Shown: piece after piece, positions 1 to 7,332 of the stretch | Layout: every line of letters starts with the position of its first letter | How positions within the stretch are numbered: position 1 is the first letter of the stretch | Assembly (NCBI GenBank): GCA_031272145.1 | Contig: JAISUL010000013.1 | Location: 1-41,180 of the forward strand | Length of the DNA stretch: 41,180 bases | Source: Synergistaceae bacterium | GTDB taxonomy: Bacteria; Synergistota; Synergistia; Synergistales; Aminobacteriaceae | Direction: 5' to 3' | Translations under genes and position numbers: made by a program | Notes under the pieces: model-generated | Told to the model about the DNA's origin: nothing | Database searches by the model: none | The model's input: only the letters and a program-made list of their open reading frames with translations

Positions 1-426
1 GACGACATACTGCTCAGCAGCCTGAGGCCTGGCCTGGACGCTGACAGGCTGCAAAGGGTGCTCGATGTGTCTGAAGCCGAGGGCGGCAGCATGGATTACC
101 TGATGACCGTAGCGGAGGCCAATCCTGAGGCAATGGAGGAGATTATTATGCGCAAAGCAACGATGAGGAACAGCGTGCTGTACGATATCGTCAGTCGGAG
201 TCCGCTGGGTGAGGATTTGGTGAAGAAGGGCATAGCCGAGGGCGAGGCCAAGGGCATAGCCAAGGGGCAGGCCGAGGGCAAGGCTGAAGGCAAGGCCGAG
301 GGCGTCTTGGAGACCACGCTCCGTTTCGCGCGCTCTCTCGCTCAGCAGGGCGTCTCGTTCGACATCATCAAGAACAGCACCGGCTTCACCGAAGCCGAGC
401 TCGCCAAGCTGGGCATAGTCAGGTGA
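1..426 (+). CDS. Rpn-family (PD-(D/E)XK nuclease/putative transposase) protein, C-terminal part
   Basis: The frame is open from the first base of the window, so the 5' end lies outside it; the in-window part is 141 codons. The visible portion looks like the tail of Rpn/YhgA-like proteins. It has a helical segment (LLSSLRPGLDADRL, then MDYLMTVAEANPEAMEEII), a run of Gly-containing tetrapeptides (GIAEGEAKGIAKGQAEG, roughly positions 226-303, 12-base units), and a short helical end (FARSLAQQGVSFDIIKNSTGF). The nuclease core, normally N-terminal, is not in the window. Its stop codon overlaps a possible GTG start of the urocanase gene. Family placement rests on the tail pattern only, which also occurs in the Rpn gene at the other end of the window. 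Activity cannot be judged. Confidence 0.6.
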   Translation, partial: DDILLSSLRPGLDADRLQRVLDVSEAEGGSMDYLMTVAEANPEAMEEIIMRKATMRNSVLYDIVSRSPLGEDLVKKGIAEGEAKGIAKGQAEGKAEGKAEGVLETTLRFARSLAQQGVSFDIIKNSTGFTEAELAKLGIVR

Positions 427-431
427 CTGTC

Positions 432-2444
432 ATGACCAACATTGAGCTTGACTTCCCGGACGGGCTTCCGCGACCGCCGGCGTTCGCACAAGGAGTAACG
501 TACAGCCGCGCCCCTAACAGGGGGTACACGCTTTCCGCGCCCGCGACCGCTCTGGCGCTGAAAAACGCGCTCCGCTACATACCTGAGCGCTTCCACCGCG
601 AGATGGCGCCGGAGTTCCTCGACGAGCTCCGCTCAAGAGGGCGCATATACGGCTACCGCTTCAGGCCGGAGGGCCGGATATGCGGACGGCCTATAGACGA
701 GTACAAGGGGCTCTGCGTCGAGGGGCGAGCGTTTCAGGTGATGATAGACAACAACCTCGACTTCGACGTGGCGCTGTACCCGTATGAACTCGTGACCTAC
801 GGCGAGACAGGACAGGTCTGCCAAAACTGGATGCAGTACCTGCTCATAAAAAAGTACCTCGAGGTGCTGACGCGCGACCAGACGCTCGTGGTCGAGTCAG
901 GGCACCCGCTCGGGCTTTTCCGCTCTCGCCCCGATGCGCCCCGCGTTATCATAACAAACGCGCTGATGGTCGGCATGTTCGACAACCAGGAGGAGTGGCA
1001 CAGGGCGATGCAGCTTGGCGTCGCGAACTACGGCCAGATGACGGCGGGCGGCTGGATGTACATAGGCCCTCAGGGCATAGTACACGGCACGTTCAACACG
1101 CTGCTTAACGCCGGCCGGCTGCGCTTCAGCGGTAGCAGCAAAGGAAGCGCAGAAAACCCGCTAAATGGCCGGCTCTTCGTCACGTCCGGCCTGGGCGGGA
1201 TGAGCGGCGCTCAGCCAAAGGCCGCCGACATAGCGGGCTGCCAGTCGATAACGGCGGAGGTCGACGCCTCGCGGATAGAGATGCGCCGCAGTCAGGGCTG
1301 GGTTCAGGAGGTCGCGTCAACACCCCAAGCCGCGTTCGACCGCGCAGCCGAACTCATCGCCTCAGGCACTGTGCGCTCGATCGCCTTTCACGGGAACATC
1401 GTTGACCTCCTTGATTACGCCGTCCGCAACGGGATAGCGATCGACGTCCTCTCCGACCAGACGAGCTGCCACGCACCGTACAGCGGCGGCTACTGCCCGG
1501 CGGGAATAACGTTCGAGGAGCGCACGCGCCTGCTCAAGGACGACTCCGCCGCGTTCCGCGCAATGGTGGATAAAACCCTGTCGCGGCACTTCGACCTGAT
1601 AAAGGCGCTGGTCGAAAGAGGGACCTACTTCTTCGACTACGGGAACTCCTTCATGCGCGCCGTGTTTGACGCTGGCCGCACTGACATAGCCAAGAACGGC
1701 GACACGCACGAAGGCTTCATATTCCCCAGTTACGTTGAGGACATAATGGGGCCTATGCTGTTTGACTACGGCTACGGCCCGTTCCGCTGGTGCTGCCTGT
1801 CGCGCGACCCCGATGACCTGCGCCGCACCGACAAAGCGGCGATGGAGTGCATAGACCCGACGCGGCGCTTTCAGGACGGAGACAACTGGGCGTGGATACG
1901 CGACGCCGAGAAGAACGCGCTTGTCGTTGGCACCCAGTGCCGCATACTCTACCAGGACGCCGATGGGCGCGTGAAGATAGCCCTGAAGTTCAACGAGATG
2001 GTCAGAAATGGCGAGATAGGCCCAGTAATGCTTGGCCGCGACCACCACGACGTGTCCGGCACCGACTCGCCCTACCGAGAGACGTCAAACATAAAGGACG
2101 GAAGCAACGTCATGGCCGATATGGCGACGCAGTGCTTCGCAGGCAACGCCGCGCGCGGCATGAGCCTAGTTGCGCTTCACAACGGCGGCGGCGTCGGGAT
2201 AGGCAAGGCGATAAACGGCGGCTTCGGGTTGGTTTTGGACGGCTCGTACAGAGTTGACGAGGTTATCCGAAGCGCTATGAGCTGGGACGTCATGGGCGGC
2301 GTGGCGAGGCGGGCGTGGGCGCGGAACGAGGCCGCCATAGAGGTCTCGAAGGAGTTCAACGCCAGGCGCGGAGGCGAGCACATCACGATGCCGTACGTGG
2401 CGGACGACGAGTATCTGATGAGTCTGGTAGGCGGAGTAAAGTAG
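432..2444 (+). CDS. hutU: Urocanate hydratase (urocanase)
   Basis: It converts urocanate to 4-imidazolone-5-propionate, the second step of histidine breakdown, in the cytoplasm with tightly bound NAD+. The ATG at 432 gives 670 residues; a GTG at 423, overlapping the upstream stop, would add three. Family hallmarks are clear: YGQMTAGGWMYIGPQGIVHG at about residues 200-219, the glycine-rich SGLGGMSGAQPKAA at about 252-265, and the block FPSYVEDIMGP followed by FDYGYGPFRW at about 431-453. The length is that of the long urocanase form (about 670) rather than the roughly 550-residue proteobacterial form. No hutH, hutI or hutG lies in the window, so the rest of the pathway must be elsewhere or upstream. 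The Shine-Dalgarno signal is weak, and the overlap with the Rpn gene suggests translational coupling. A strong hairpin terminator follows. Confidence 0.95.
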   Translation: MTNIELDFPDGLPRPPAFAQGVTYSRAPNRGYTLSAPATALALKNALRYIPERFHREMAPEFLDELRSRGRIYGYRFRPEGRICGRPIDEYKGLCVEGRAFQVMIDNNLDFDVALYPYELVTYGETGQVCQNWMQYLLIKKYLEVLTRDQTLVVESGHPLGLFRSRPDAPRVIITNALMVGMFDNQEEWHRAMQLGVANYGQMTAGGWMYIGPQGIVHGTFNTLLNAGRLRFSGSSKGSAENPLNGRLFVTSGLGGMSGAQPKAADIAGCQSITAEVDASRIEMRRSQGWVQEVASTPQAAFDRAAELIASGTVRSIAFHGNIVDLLDYAVRNGIAIDVLSDQTSCHAPYSGGYCPAGITFEERTRLLKDDSAAFRAMVDKTLSRHFDLIKALVERGTYFFDYGNSFMRAVFDAGRTDIAKNGDTHEGFIFPSYVEDIMGPMLFDYGYGPFRWCCLSRDPDDLRRTDKAAMECIDPTRRFQDGDNWAWIRDAEKNALVVGTQCRILYQDADGRVKIALKFNEMVRNGEIGPVMLGRDHHDVSGTDSPYRETSNIKDGSNVMADMATQCFAGNAARGMSLVALHNGGGVGIGKAINGGFGLVLDGSYRVDEVIRSAMSWDVMGGVARRAWARNEAAIEVSKEFNARRGGEHITMPYVADDEYLMSLVGGVK

Positions 2445-2460
2445 ATAATACTCCAAGTGT

Positions 2461-2506
2461 AAAAGCCGTGGGGCGGCCTTGTGGCATCAGGCCCCCCACG
2501 GCTTTT
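2461..2506. terminator. Bidirectional hairpin terminator between hutU and ankyrin gene A
   Basis: AAAAGCCGTGGGGCGGCC (2461-2478) pairs with GGCCCCCCACGGCTTTT (2490-2506) around a loop of about 11 bases. T-runs lie on the 3' side in both orientations. It sits between two convergent genes and can end both. Confidence 0.8.
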
Positions 2507-2529
2507 GATTACTACTCCGATATGCTCTT

Positions 2530-3504
2530 CTAGCGGTTCACGGCCACTACCAGCTCGTCCATGGCGGGAGTGCCCCGCAAGGCCTTGTTCTGGGCGGCAT
2601 AGAAGAGGACGCTCTCGCCTTTGCAGTCCCGTGCTTTGGGGTCGGCCCCGGCGTTGAGCAGGAAGGTTATCACCTCAGGGTTTTCGTTGGACATAGCGGC
2701 GCACATCAGGGCTGTCCAGCCGATATTGCTCCCAGCGTTGACGTCGGCCCCTGCGTTGATCAGGGCGGAGATCACCTCAAGGTTGGTGTTGCATACGGCG
2801 GCGCCCATCAAAACCGTCGAAGTGTACTTGTTCCTGGCGTTGACGTCGGCCCCGGCTTGAATCAGGATGGAGACCGCCTCAGGGTTGCGGTTGAAAGTGG
2901 CGGCGTACATCAGGACTGTCTTGTCGTCGTCGTTCCTCGCGTTAAGGTCGGCTCCGGCGTTGATCAGGGCGGAGATCACCTCAGGGTTGCGGTTGGAACT
3001 GGCGGCGTGCATCAAGGCCGTCTCGCCGTATTTGCTCTTAGCGTTGACGTCGGCCCCGGCTTGAACCAGAACGGAGATCACCTCAGGGTTGCGGTTGTCC
3101 TTGGCGGCGGACGCCAAGGGCGTCCAGCCGTACTTGTCCTCAGCGTTGACGTCCGCCCCGGCCTTGAGCAGGACGGAGATCACCTCAGGGTTGCTGTTGA
3201 ACCTGGCGGCGTCCACCAAGGCTGTCGCACCGTCGTCGCCCCTAGCTTCGAGGTCTGCCCCGGCATCGATCAGGGCGGAGCTAACCTTAGGGTCGCCGTT
3301 GAAGCCGGCTGCCCACATCAACGCTGTCATGCCGCGCCTGCCCCTCGCGTTGACGTCGGCCCCGGCATCGATAGCCGCTTTAACATCCTCGAGGGTGCCG
3401 CTGGAGGAGAACGTCCAAAGCTTATTATTATCGTAGCTGGCCGCTGCTGCCCCAAAAAAACCCATACAAATCCCCCCTAAAAACAACCTACGCAAACTCA
3501 GCAT
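2530..3504 (-). CDS. Exported ankyrin-repeat protein A
   Basis: 324 residues starting at ATG 3504, which has GGGAG 8 bases upstream; a GTG at 3513 would add three residues. An N-terminal hydrophobic stretch (MLSLRRLFLGGICMGFFGAA) looks like a Sec signal peptide, so the repeats would act outside the cytoplasm. Eight ankyrin units follow, each ending in a GADVNA-type turn. Units are 34 residues (NPEVISVLLKAGADVNA..DGxTALMxAA), one longer than the usual 33. A C-terminal cap (NKALRGTPAMDELVVAVNR) is shared with proteins B and C. Ankyrin arrays bind proteins; no catalytic domain is visible. It is the last gene of the minus-strand block. The partner is unknown. Confidence 0.85.
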   Translation of the reverse strand: MLSLRRLFLGGICMGFFGAAAASYDNNKLWTFSSSGTLEDVKAAIDAGADVNARGRRGMTALMWAAGFNGDPKVSSALIDAGADLEARGDDGATALVDAARFNSNPEVISVLLKAGADVNAEDKYGWTPLASAAKDNRNPEVISVLVQAGADVNAKSKYGETALMHAASSNRNPEVISALINAGADLNARNDDDKTVLMYAATFNRNPEAVSILIQAGADVNARNKYTSTVLMGAAVCNTNLEVISALINAGADVNAGSNIGWTALMCAAMSNENPEVITFLLNAGADPKARDCKGESVLFYAAQNKALRGTPAMDELVVAVNR

Positions 3505-3680
3505 GCTAACCACTCCCGTACGCGGGCATGTGGCGTTTGCGGACTACTTCGGCAGACCACCCACCCCTCATTTCGTATTCTAACACACCGAGTATGAAAA
3601 AATCAATATGATCCCCTGAGTCAGGACGCTTCCCCTAATCCTACCCCGTGGCGTCCGTGGACTGCGTTCAGCTGCGCCAG
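3505..3680. other. Intergenic leader of ankyrin gene A with a repeated segment
   Basis: This spacer lies 5' of gene A on the minus strand. Bases 3643-3665 (CCCCGTGGCGTCCGTGGACT) repeat with few changes at about 4825-4852 and 7306-7325, each time upstream of an ankyrin gene. The repeat is therefore a remnant of the unit that was duplicated. No clear promoter is visible. Confidence 0.5.
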
Positions 3681-4772
3681 CTAGCGGTTCACGGCCTCTA
3701 TCAGCTCGTCCAGGACGGGGGTGTCTATCAACGCCTTGTTTTGTGCTGCGTAAGACAGGACGTCCTCGCTGCCGTAGTCCCGCGCCTTGGGGTCGGAACC
3801 GGCCTTGAGCAGGGCGGAGATCACCTCAGGGCTGCTGTTTTGCATTGCGGCGAACATCAAGGCTGTCACGCCGTCCTTGTCCTTCGCGTTTACGTCGGCA
3901 CCGGCTTTAATCAAGACGGAGAACACCTCAGGGTTGCCGTTGGACTGGGCGGCGAGCATCAAGGCCGTCCGGTCGTTATGGTTCTTTGCGTTTACGTCGG
4001 CACCAGCCTTAAGCAAGATGGAGATCACCTCAGGGTTGCCGTTGAACTTGGCGGCGTGCATCAATGCCGTCCAGTCGTCCTTGCCCTTCGCGTTGAGGTC
4101 GGCACCGGCCTTAATCAAGGCGGAGATCACCTTAGGCTTGCTGTTGAAGTGAGCGGCGAACAGCAAGGCCGTCGCACCGTCATCGAGCTTCGCGTTGACG
4201 TCGGCGCCGGCTTTCAGCAAGGCGGAGATCACCTCAGGGCTGTTGTTGTTCAAGGCGGCGAACAGCAAGGCCGTAGCGCCGGCCATCTCGCCGCCCTCGA
4301 TCTTAGCGCTGACGTCGGCCCCGGCCTCAATCAAGACGGATAGCACCTTGGGGTTGCGGTTGCTCATGGCGGCGTCCATCAAGGCCGTCCAGCCGTCCTT
4401 GTCCTTCGCGCTGACGTCTGCCCCGGCCTCAATCAAGGCGGAGAGCACATCAGGGCTGCCGCTGTACCTAGCGGCGATCATCAAGGCCGTCCGTCCGGCC
4501 CTGCTCTTCGCGTTGACGTCGGCCCCGGCCTTGACGAGGACGGAGATCACCTCAGGGTTGCGGTTGCTCATGGCGGCGTCCATTAAGGCCGTCCGTCCGT
4601 CCTTGTCCTTCGCGTTGACGTCGGCCCCGGCCTCGATGGCCGCCCTGACGTCCTCCGGGGCGCCCGCAGCGCACAGCTTCAAAAACGCCTCATTGTCGTA
4701 GGCACCCAGCGCCGCCGTCCCAAAGAGCACCGCGCAAATCCCCGCCAAAGCCACCCTGCGCAAACTCGCCAT
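3681..4772 (-). CDS. Exported ankyrin-repeat protein B
   Basis: 363 residues with a signal-peptide-like start (MASLRRVALAGICAVLFGTA). Nine ankyrin units of mostly 34 residues follow; the fourth is extended by a short GGEMAG insert. The cap ends in DELIEAVNR. Neighbouring repeats are nearly identical at the DNA level and spaced exactly 102 bases apart, for example the GCGTTTACGTCGGCACC motif at 3886 and again at 3988. This indicates recent expansion by unequal exchange. It is most likely a periplasmic or secreted protein-binding scaffold. A fossil of the DUF262 gene lies just upstream. The Shine-Dalgarno signal (GGATGGG) is weak. Confidence 0.85.
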   Translation of the reverse strand: MASLRRVALAGICAVLFGTAALGAYDNEAFLKLCAAGAPEDVRAAIEAGADVNAKDKDGRTALMDAAMSNRNPEVISVLVKAGADVNAKSRAGRTALMIAARYSGSPDVLSALIEAGADVSAKDKDGWTALMDAAMSNRNPKVLSVLIEAGADVSAKIEGGEMAGATALLFAALNNNSPEVISALLKAGADVNAKLDDGATALLFAAHFNSKPKVISALIKAGADLNAKGKDDWTALMHAAKFNGNPEVISILLKAGADVNAKNHNDRTALMLAAQSNGNPEVFSVLIKAGADVNAKDKDGVTALMFAAMQNSSPEVISALLKAGSDPKARDYGSEDVLSYAAQNKALIDTPVLDELIEAVNR

Positions 4773-4788
4773 ACTAACCCATCCTACT

Positions 4789-4931
4789 ATATTCGGGAAA
4801 GGCGTTCATCGCACCCTCCCCGTGCCTGCGGCGTCCGCGGACTGCGTTCCCTTGCGCCGGCACGCCAGCCTCGCCCCTGAGGAACCTCGTCAGCAGGCGT
4901 ATGAACTCCCGGCCGCGCGCGTCGACGTCGG
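4789..4931 (-). pseudogene. Fossil 3' end of the DUF262/DUF1524 gene plus its downstream leader
   Basis: Bases 4789-4931 match 7270-7413, the 3' end of the DUF262/DUF1524 gene together with the spacer leading to ankyrin gene D. Read on the minus strand from 4931, the copy encodes ADVDARGREFIRLLTRFLRG. The intact gene has ADIDARDRKFIRLLTKFFKG at its C-terminus. The original stop codon is mutated and the remaining roughly 550 codons are missing; the fossil abuts the stop of ankyrin gene C. It shows that a DUF262-plus-ankyrin unit was once present twice and that one nuclease copy was deleted. The similarity was aligned by eye. Confidence 0.8.
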
Positions 4932-5930
4932 CTAGCGATTTACGGCCTTTATCAACTGGGCCAGGGTGGGGGTGCCCTTCAAGGCCTTGTTCTTGGTTGC
5001 GTAGGAAAGGACGCCGTCACCGTCGTAGTCCCGCGCCTTGGGGTCGGCGCCGGCATTGAGCAGGATGGGGATCACCTCAGGGTTGCTGTTGTGCTCGGCG
5101 GCAAGCATCAGGGCCGTCGCGCCGGTCTTACGCTTAGCGTTTACGTCGGCACCAGCGTCAATCAAGGCGGATAGCACCGCAGGGCTGCTGTTGTACTGGG
5201 CGGCGCATATCAGGGCAGTCATGCCACTTGTGCTCTTAATGCCCACGTCAGCCCCAAAGTTAATCAAGACGGACAGCACCTTAACGCTGCTGTTGTTCAT
5301 GGCGGCGTACATCAAGGCCGTCCAGCCGTCTTTGTCTTTCTCGTTGACGTCGGCGCCGGAGTCAATCAAAACTGACAGCACCTCAGGGCTGCTGCTGCCC
5401 GAGGCGGCGTGCATCAAAGCCGTCGCGCTGTTCTTCTTGTCCTTCGCTCCGAGGTCGGCGCCGGAGTCAATCAAAACTGACAGCGCCTCAGGGTTGCCGT
5501 TGTACCTGGCGGCGCACATCAGGGCCGTCCATCTGTCATTGTCCCTAGCGTTGACGTCGGCGCCGGAGTCAATCAAGACGGATAGCGCCTTCGGGTTGCT
5601 GTTGCCACAGGCGGCGAGCATCAAGGCGGACATGCCGTCCTGCTTGGTGGCGTTGGGGTCTGCGCCGGCTTTAATCAGGACTGACAGCACCTCAGGGTTG
5701 CCGTTGTACCTGGCGGCGAGCATCAGGCCTGTCCAGTCCTCTTCGTCTTTAGCGTTGACGTCTGCCCCGGCCTCAATGGCTGCTCTGACGTCCCTTGGGG
5801 TGCCGCTGGAGCACGCCCTCCAAAACGCCTCTTCCGCTGAGGCGGCGAGTGCTGCCGTCCCTCGGCAGACCCCTGTGGACAAGAACACCGCGCAAATCCC
5901 CGCCCAAAACACCCCGCGCAAACTCAACAT
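4932..5930 (-). CDS. Exported ankyrin-repeat protein C
   Basis: 332 residues. The start is ATG 5930, chosen because AGGAGG stands 7 bases upstream and a signal peptide (MLSLRGVFWAGICAVFLSTG) begins there. The frame stays open further upstream to 6182, but that part has no family features. Eight ankyrin units follow, several with DSGADVN turns; one unit carries an extra residue (KDKKNSAT). The C-terminal cap (NKALKGTPTLAQLIKAVNR) matches A and B. It is an extracytoplasmic protein-binding repeat protein of unknown target. Its last codon is joined directly to the DUF262 fossil, so this end of the gene is itself a recombination joint. Confidence 0.85.
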   Translation of the reverse strand: MLSLRGVFWAGICAVFLSTGVCRGTAALAASAEEAFWRACSSGTPRDVRAAIEAGADVNAKDEEDWTGLMLAARYNGNPEVLSVLIKAGADPNATKQDGMSALMLAACGNSNPKALSVLIDSGADVNARDNDRWTALMCAARYNGNPEALSVLIDSGADLGAKDKKNSATALMHAASGSSSPEVLSVLIDSGADVNEKDKDGWTALMYAAMNNSSVKVLSVLINFGADVGIKSTSGMTALICAAQYNSSPAVLSALIDAGADVNAKRKTGATALMLAAEHNSNPEVIPILLNAGADPKARDYDGDGVLSYATKNKALKGTPTLAQLIKAVNR

Positions 5931-6298
5931 GCCAGTTCCTCCTTCTCCGTGGGCGCGCACTTCCGCCCCGCTACCCGAACGGAGGCAGGACGCATACAAC
6001 GCTGTCCCGCCGCCCTTATCCGCTTGAGCCAAGCGTTCAGTCGCTCCATGGGGGCAGCGCCTCGGCCCCGTGTTGGATTGACGTTGGAGATGATACACCC
6101 GCTCCGCACAAAGTACCAGACTCTGGGTCGAATTTTCGGCGTTCTTTTTCGGGCTGCCCTGGCGGCGCGGGGCTGGTGCCATTCCGTGGGGGCATGCGCA
6201 AGGGATAAGAGAAAAGCCGTGAGGAGCTCCACGGCTTTTGAGTGCTACGCCGTTTCGCCCCTCTTCGTGCGACGAATCGGACGAAACACGATCGAAAT
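5931..6298. other. Intergenic region upstream of ankyrin gene C
   Basis: This 368-base spacer lies between the end of gene D and the start of gene C (both minus strand). It holds the terminator at 6212-6239 and the Shine-Dalgarno sequence of gene C. Frames that cross it have no recognisable protein features. Unlike the leaders of A, B and D it lacks the GTGGCGTCCGTGGACT-type repeat. No convincing promoter was found by eye. Confidence 0.5.
6212..6239 (-). terminator. Hairpin terminator after ankyrin gene D
   Basis: AAAAGCCGTG (6212-6221) pairs with CACGGCTTTT (6230-6239) around an 8-base loop. A T-run closes the stem on the minus strand, downstream of gene D. The stem resembles that of the terminator after hutU. 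Confidence 0.75.
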
Positions 6299-7255
6299 TT
6301 ACTCGACCTGCTGATCGGCCATTTTGAAGACCGGGGCGCCCATCAAGATCGTATCCGTAAAAAAGACCGTGACTTTGACCTCCTCACCGGCGTCAAGGCC
6401 GATCGACCAATCACGGTAGGGCTCCGGCACGGTTATGCTCACGTTCTCAGACGACACGCCGCTAGAACGCTTAAGCACCAGCGTGATATGTCCGCCGATC
6501 TCGTTGATGCTCTCGACTACGCCAACGATGTTGATATTCCCGGCCTTCTTGAAGTCGTTCCTAAACCTAGGCGTGTTCTGCTTAAGCCGGTCGAGTATCT
6601 GGTCGACCGTGAAAGTCTTCGGGGCCTTGGCAAGAGCGGCCTCGTATATCTTTGTTAGCTCACCGATGAATGGCGTGCCTTTGAGCGTCTTATTGTATTT
6701 GGCAATATCAAGGATAGTACTGCCATCATTGGTCTTGCTCAAGACATTTGCGCCAGCCTCCAGAAGCACTTCAGTCTTACCTTTTGCATTGACCTTAGAC
6801 TCTGCAGCGTGCAGCAAGACTGTCCAGCCCTCATCGTCCTTCGCGTTGACGTCCGCCCCGGCCTTGACGAGGACGGAGATCACCTCAGGGTTGCTGTTGA
6901 AGAGGGCGGCACACGCCAAGGCAGTCGCGCCGTTCTTGGCCTTCGCGTTGACGTCTGCACCAGCCTCAATCAGGACGGTTAACACCTCGGGGTTGTTGCC
7001 CTCGGCAGCGTAAATCAAGGCTGTCACGCCATCCTTGTCCTTCGCGTTGACGTCGGCACCCGCCGCAATAGCCGCCCTGACGTCCTCGGAAGTACCCGTA
7101 ACGCACAACTTCAGAAACGCCTCAGCCTTGGAGACGATGGAGGCGGTCTTAGTCTTAGTCTTAGAAGCCGCCAGTGCCGGAGCCGAGAGCCCCCAAGCCG
7201 TCCCCAAGAACGCCACGCAAATCGCCGCCAAAAACAACCTGCGCAAAATCGACAT
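6299..7255 (-). CDS. Exported ankyrin protein D with C-terminal OB-fold-like domain
   Basis: 318 residues; ATG 7255 has AAGGAGG 7 bases upstream. The order is signal peptide (ILRRLFLAAICVAFLGTA), a Lys/Thr-rich linker, about four ankyrin units (the fourth degenerate, VLLEAGANVLSKTNDG), the cap NKTLKGTPFIGELTKIYE, then a domain from about residue 213 to the end. The last part (TVDQILDRLKQNTPRF, VVESINEIGGHITLVL, GEEVKVTVFF) resembles small OB-fold domains of the tRNA_anti-like kind, which usually sit in exported proteins. That assignment is from pattern only. Its 5' leader and the end of the upstream DUF262 gene form the unit duplicated at 4789-4931. Confidence 0.8.
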   Translation of the reverse strand: MSILRRLFLAAICVAFLGTAWGLSAPALAASKTKTKTASIVSKAEAFLKLCVTGTSEDVRAAIAAGADVNAKDKDGVTALIYAAEGNNPEVLTVLIEAGADVNAKAKNGATALACAALFNSNPEVISVLVKAGADVNAKDDEGWTVLLHAAESKVNAKGKTEVLLEAGANVLSKTNDGSTILDIAKYNKTLKGTPFIGELTKIYEAALAKAPKTFTVDQILDRLKQNTPRFRNDFKKAGNINIVGVVESINEIGGHITLVLKRSSGVSSENVSITVPEPYRDWSIGLDAGEEVKVTVFFTDTILMGAPVFKMADQQVE

Positions 7256-7332
7256 GCTAATTCCTCCTTAATATTTTGGGAAGGCGCTCATCGCGTCTTC
7301 CCCGGCCCGTGGCATCCGTGGACTACGTCCCC

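Noticed and set aside
1362-2048. 228-codon minus-strand frame inside hutU
   Set aside because: It is a shadow of the urocanase gene caused by high G+C; no protein family features.
5038-6027. Long plus-strand frame (329 codons) antisense to ankyrin gene C, and similar ones opposite A, B, D and E
   Set aside because: They mirror the repeat DNA of the real genes, have no ribosome sites and encode low-complexity SAPAS/TSGL runs.
5931-6182. Upstream extension of ankyrin protein C by 84 residues
   Set aside because: It lacks family features, and a strong AGGAGG plus signal peptide marks the start at 5930.
2530-7255. CRISPR-like array
   Set aside because: The regular 102-bp spacing comes from ankyrin codons; there are no short identical repeats with unique spacers.
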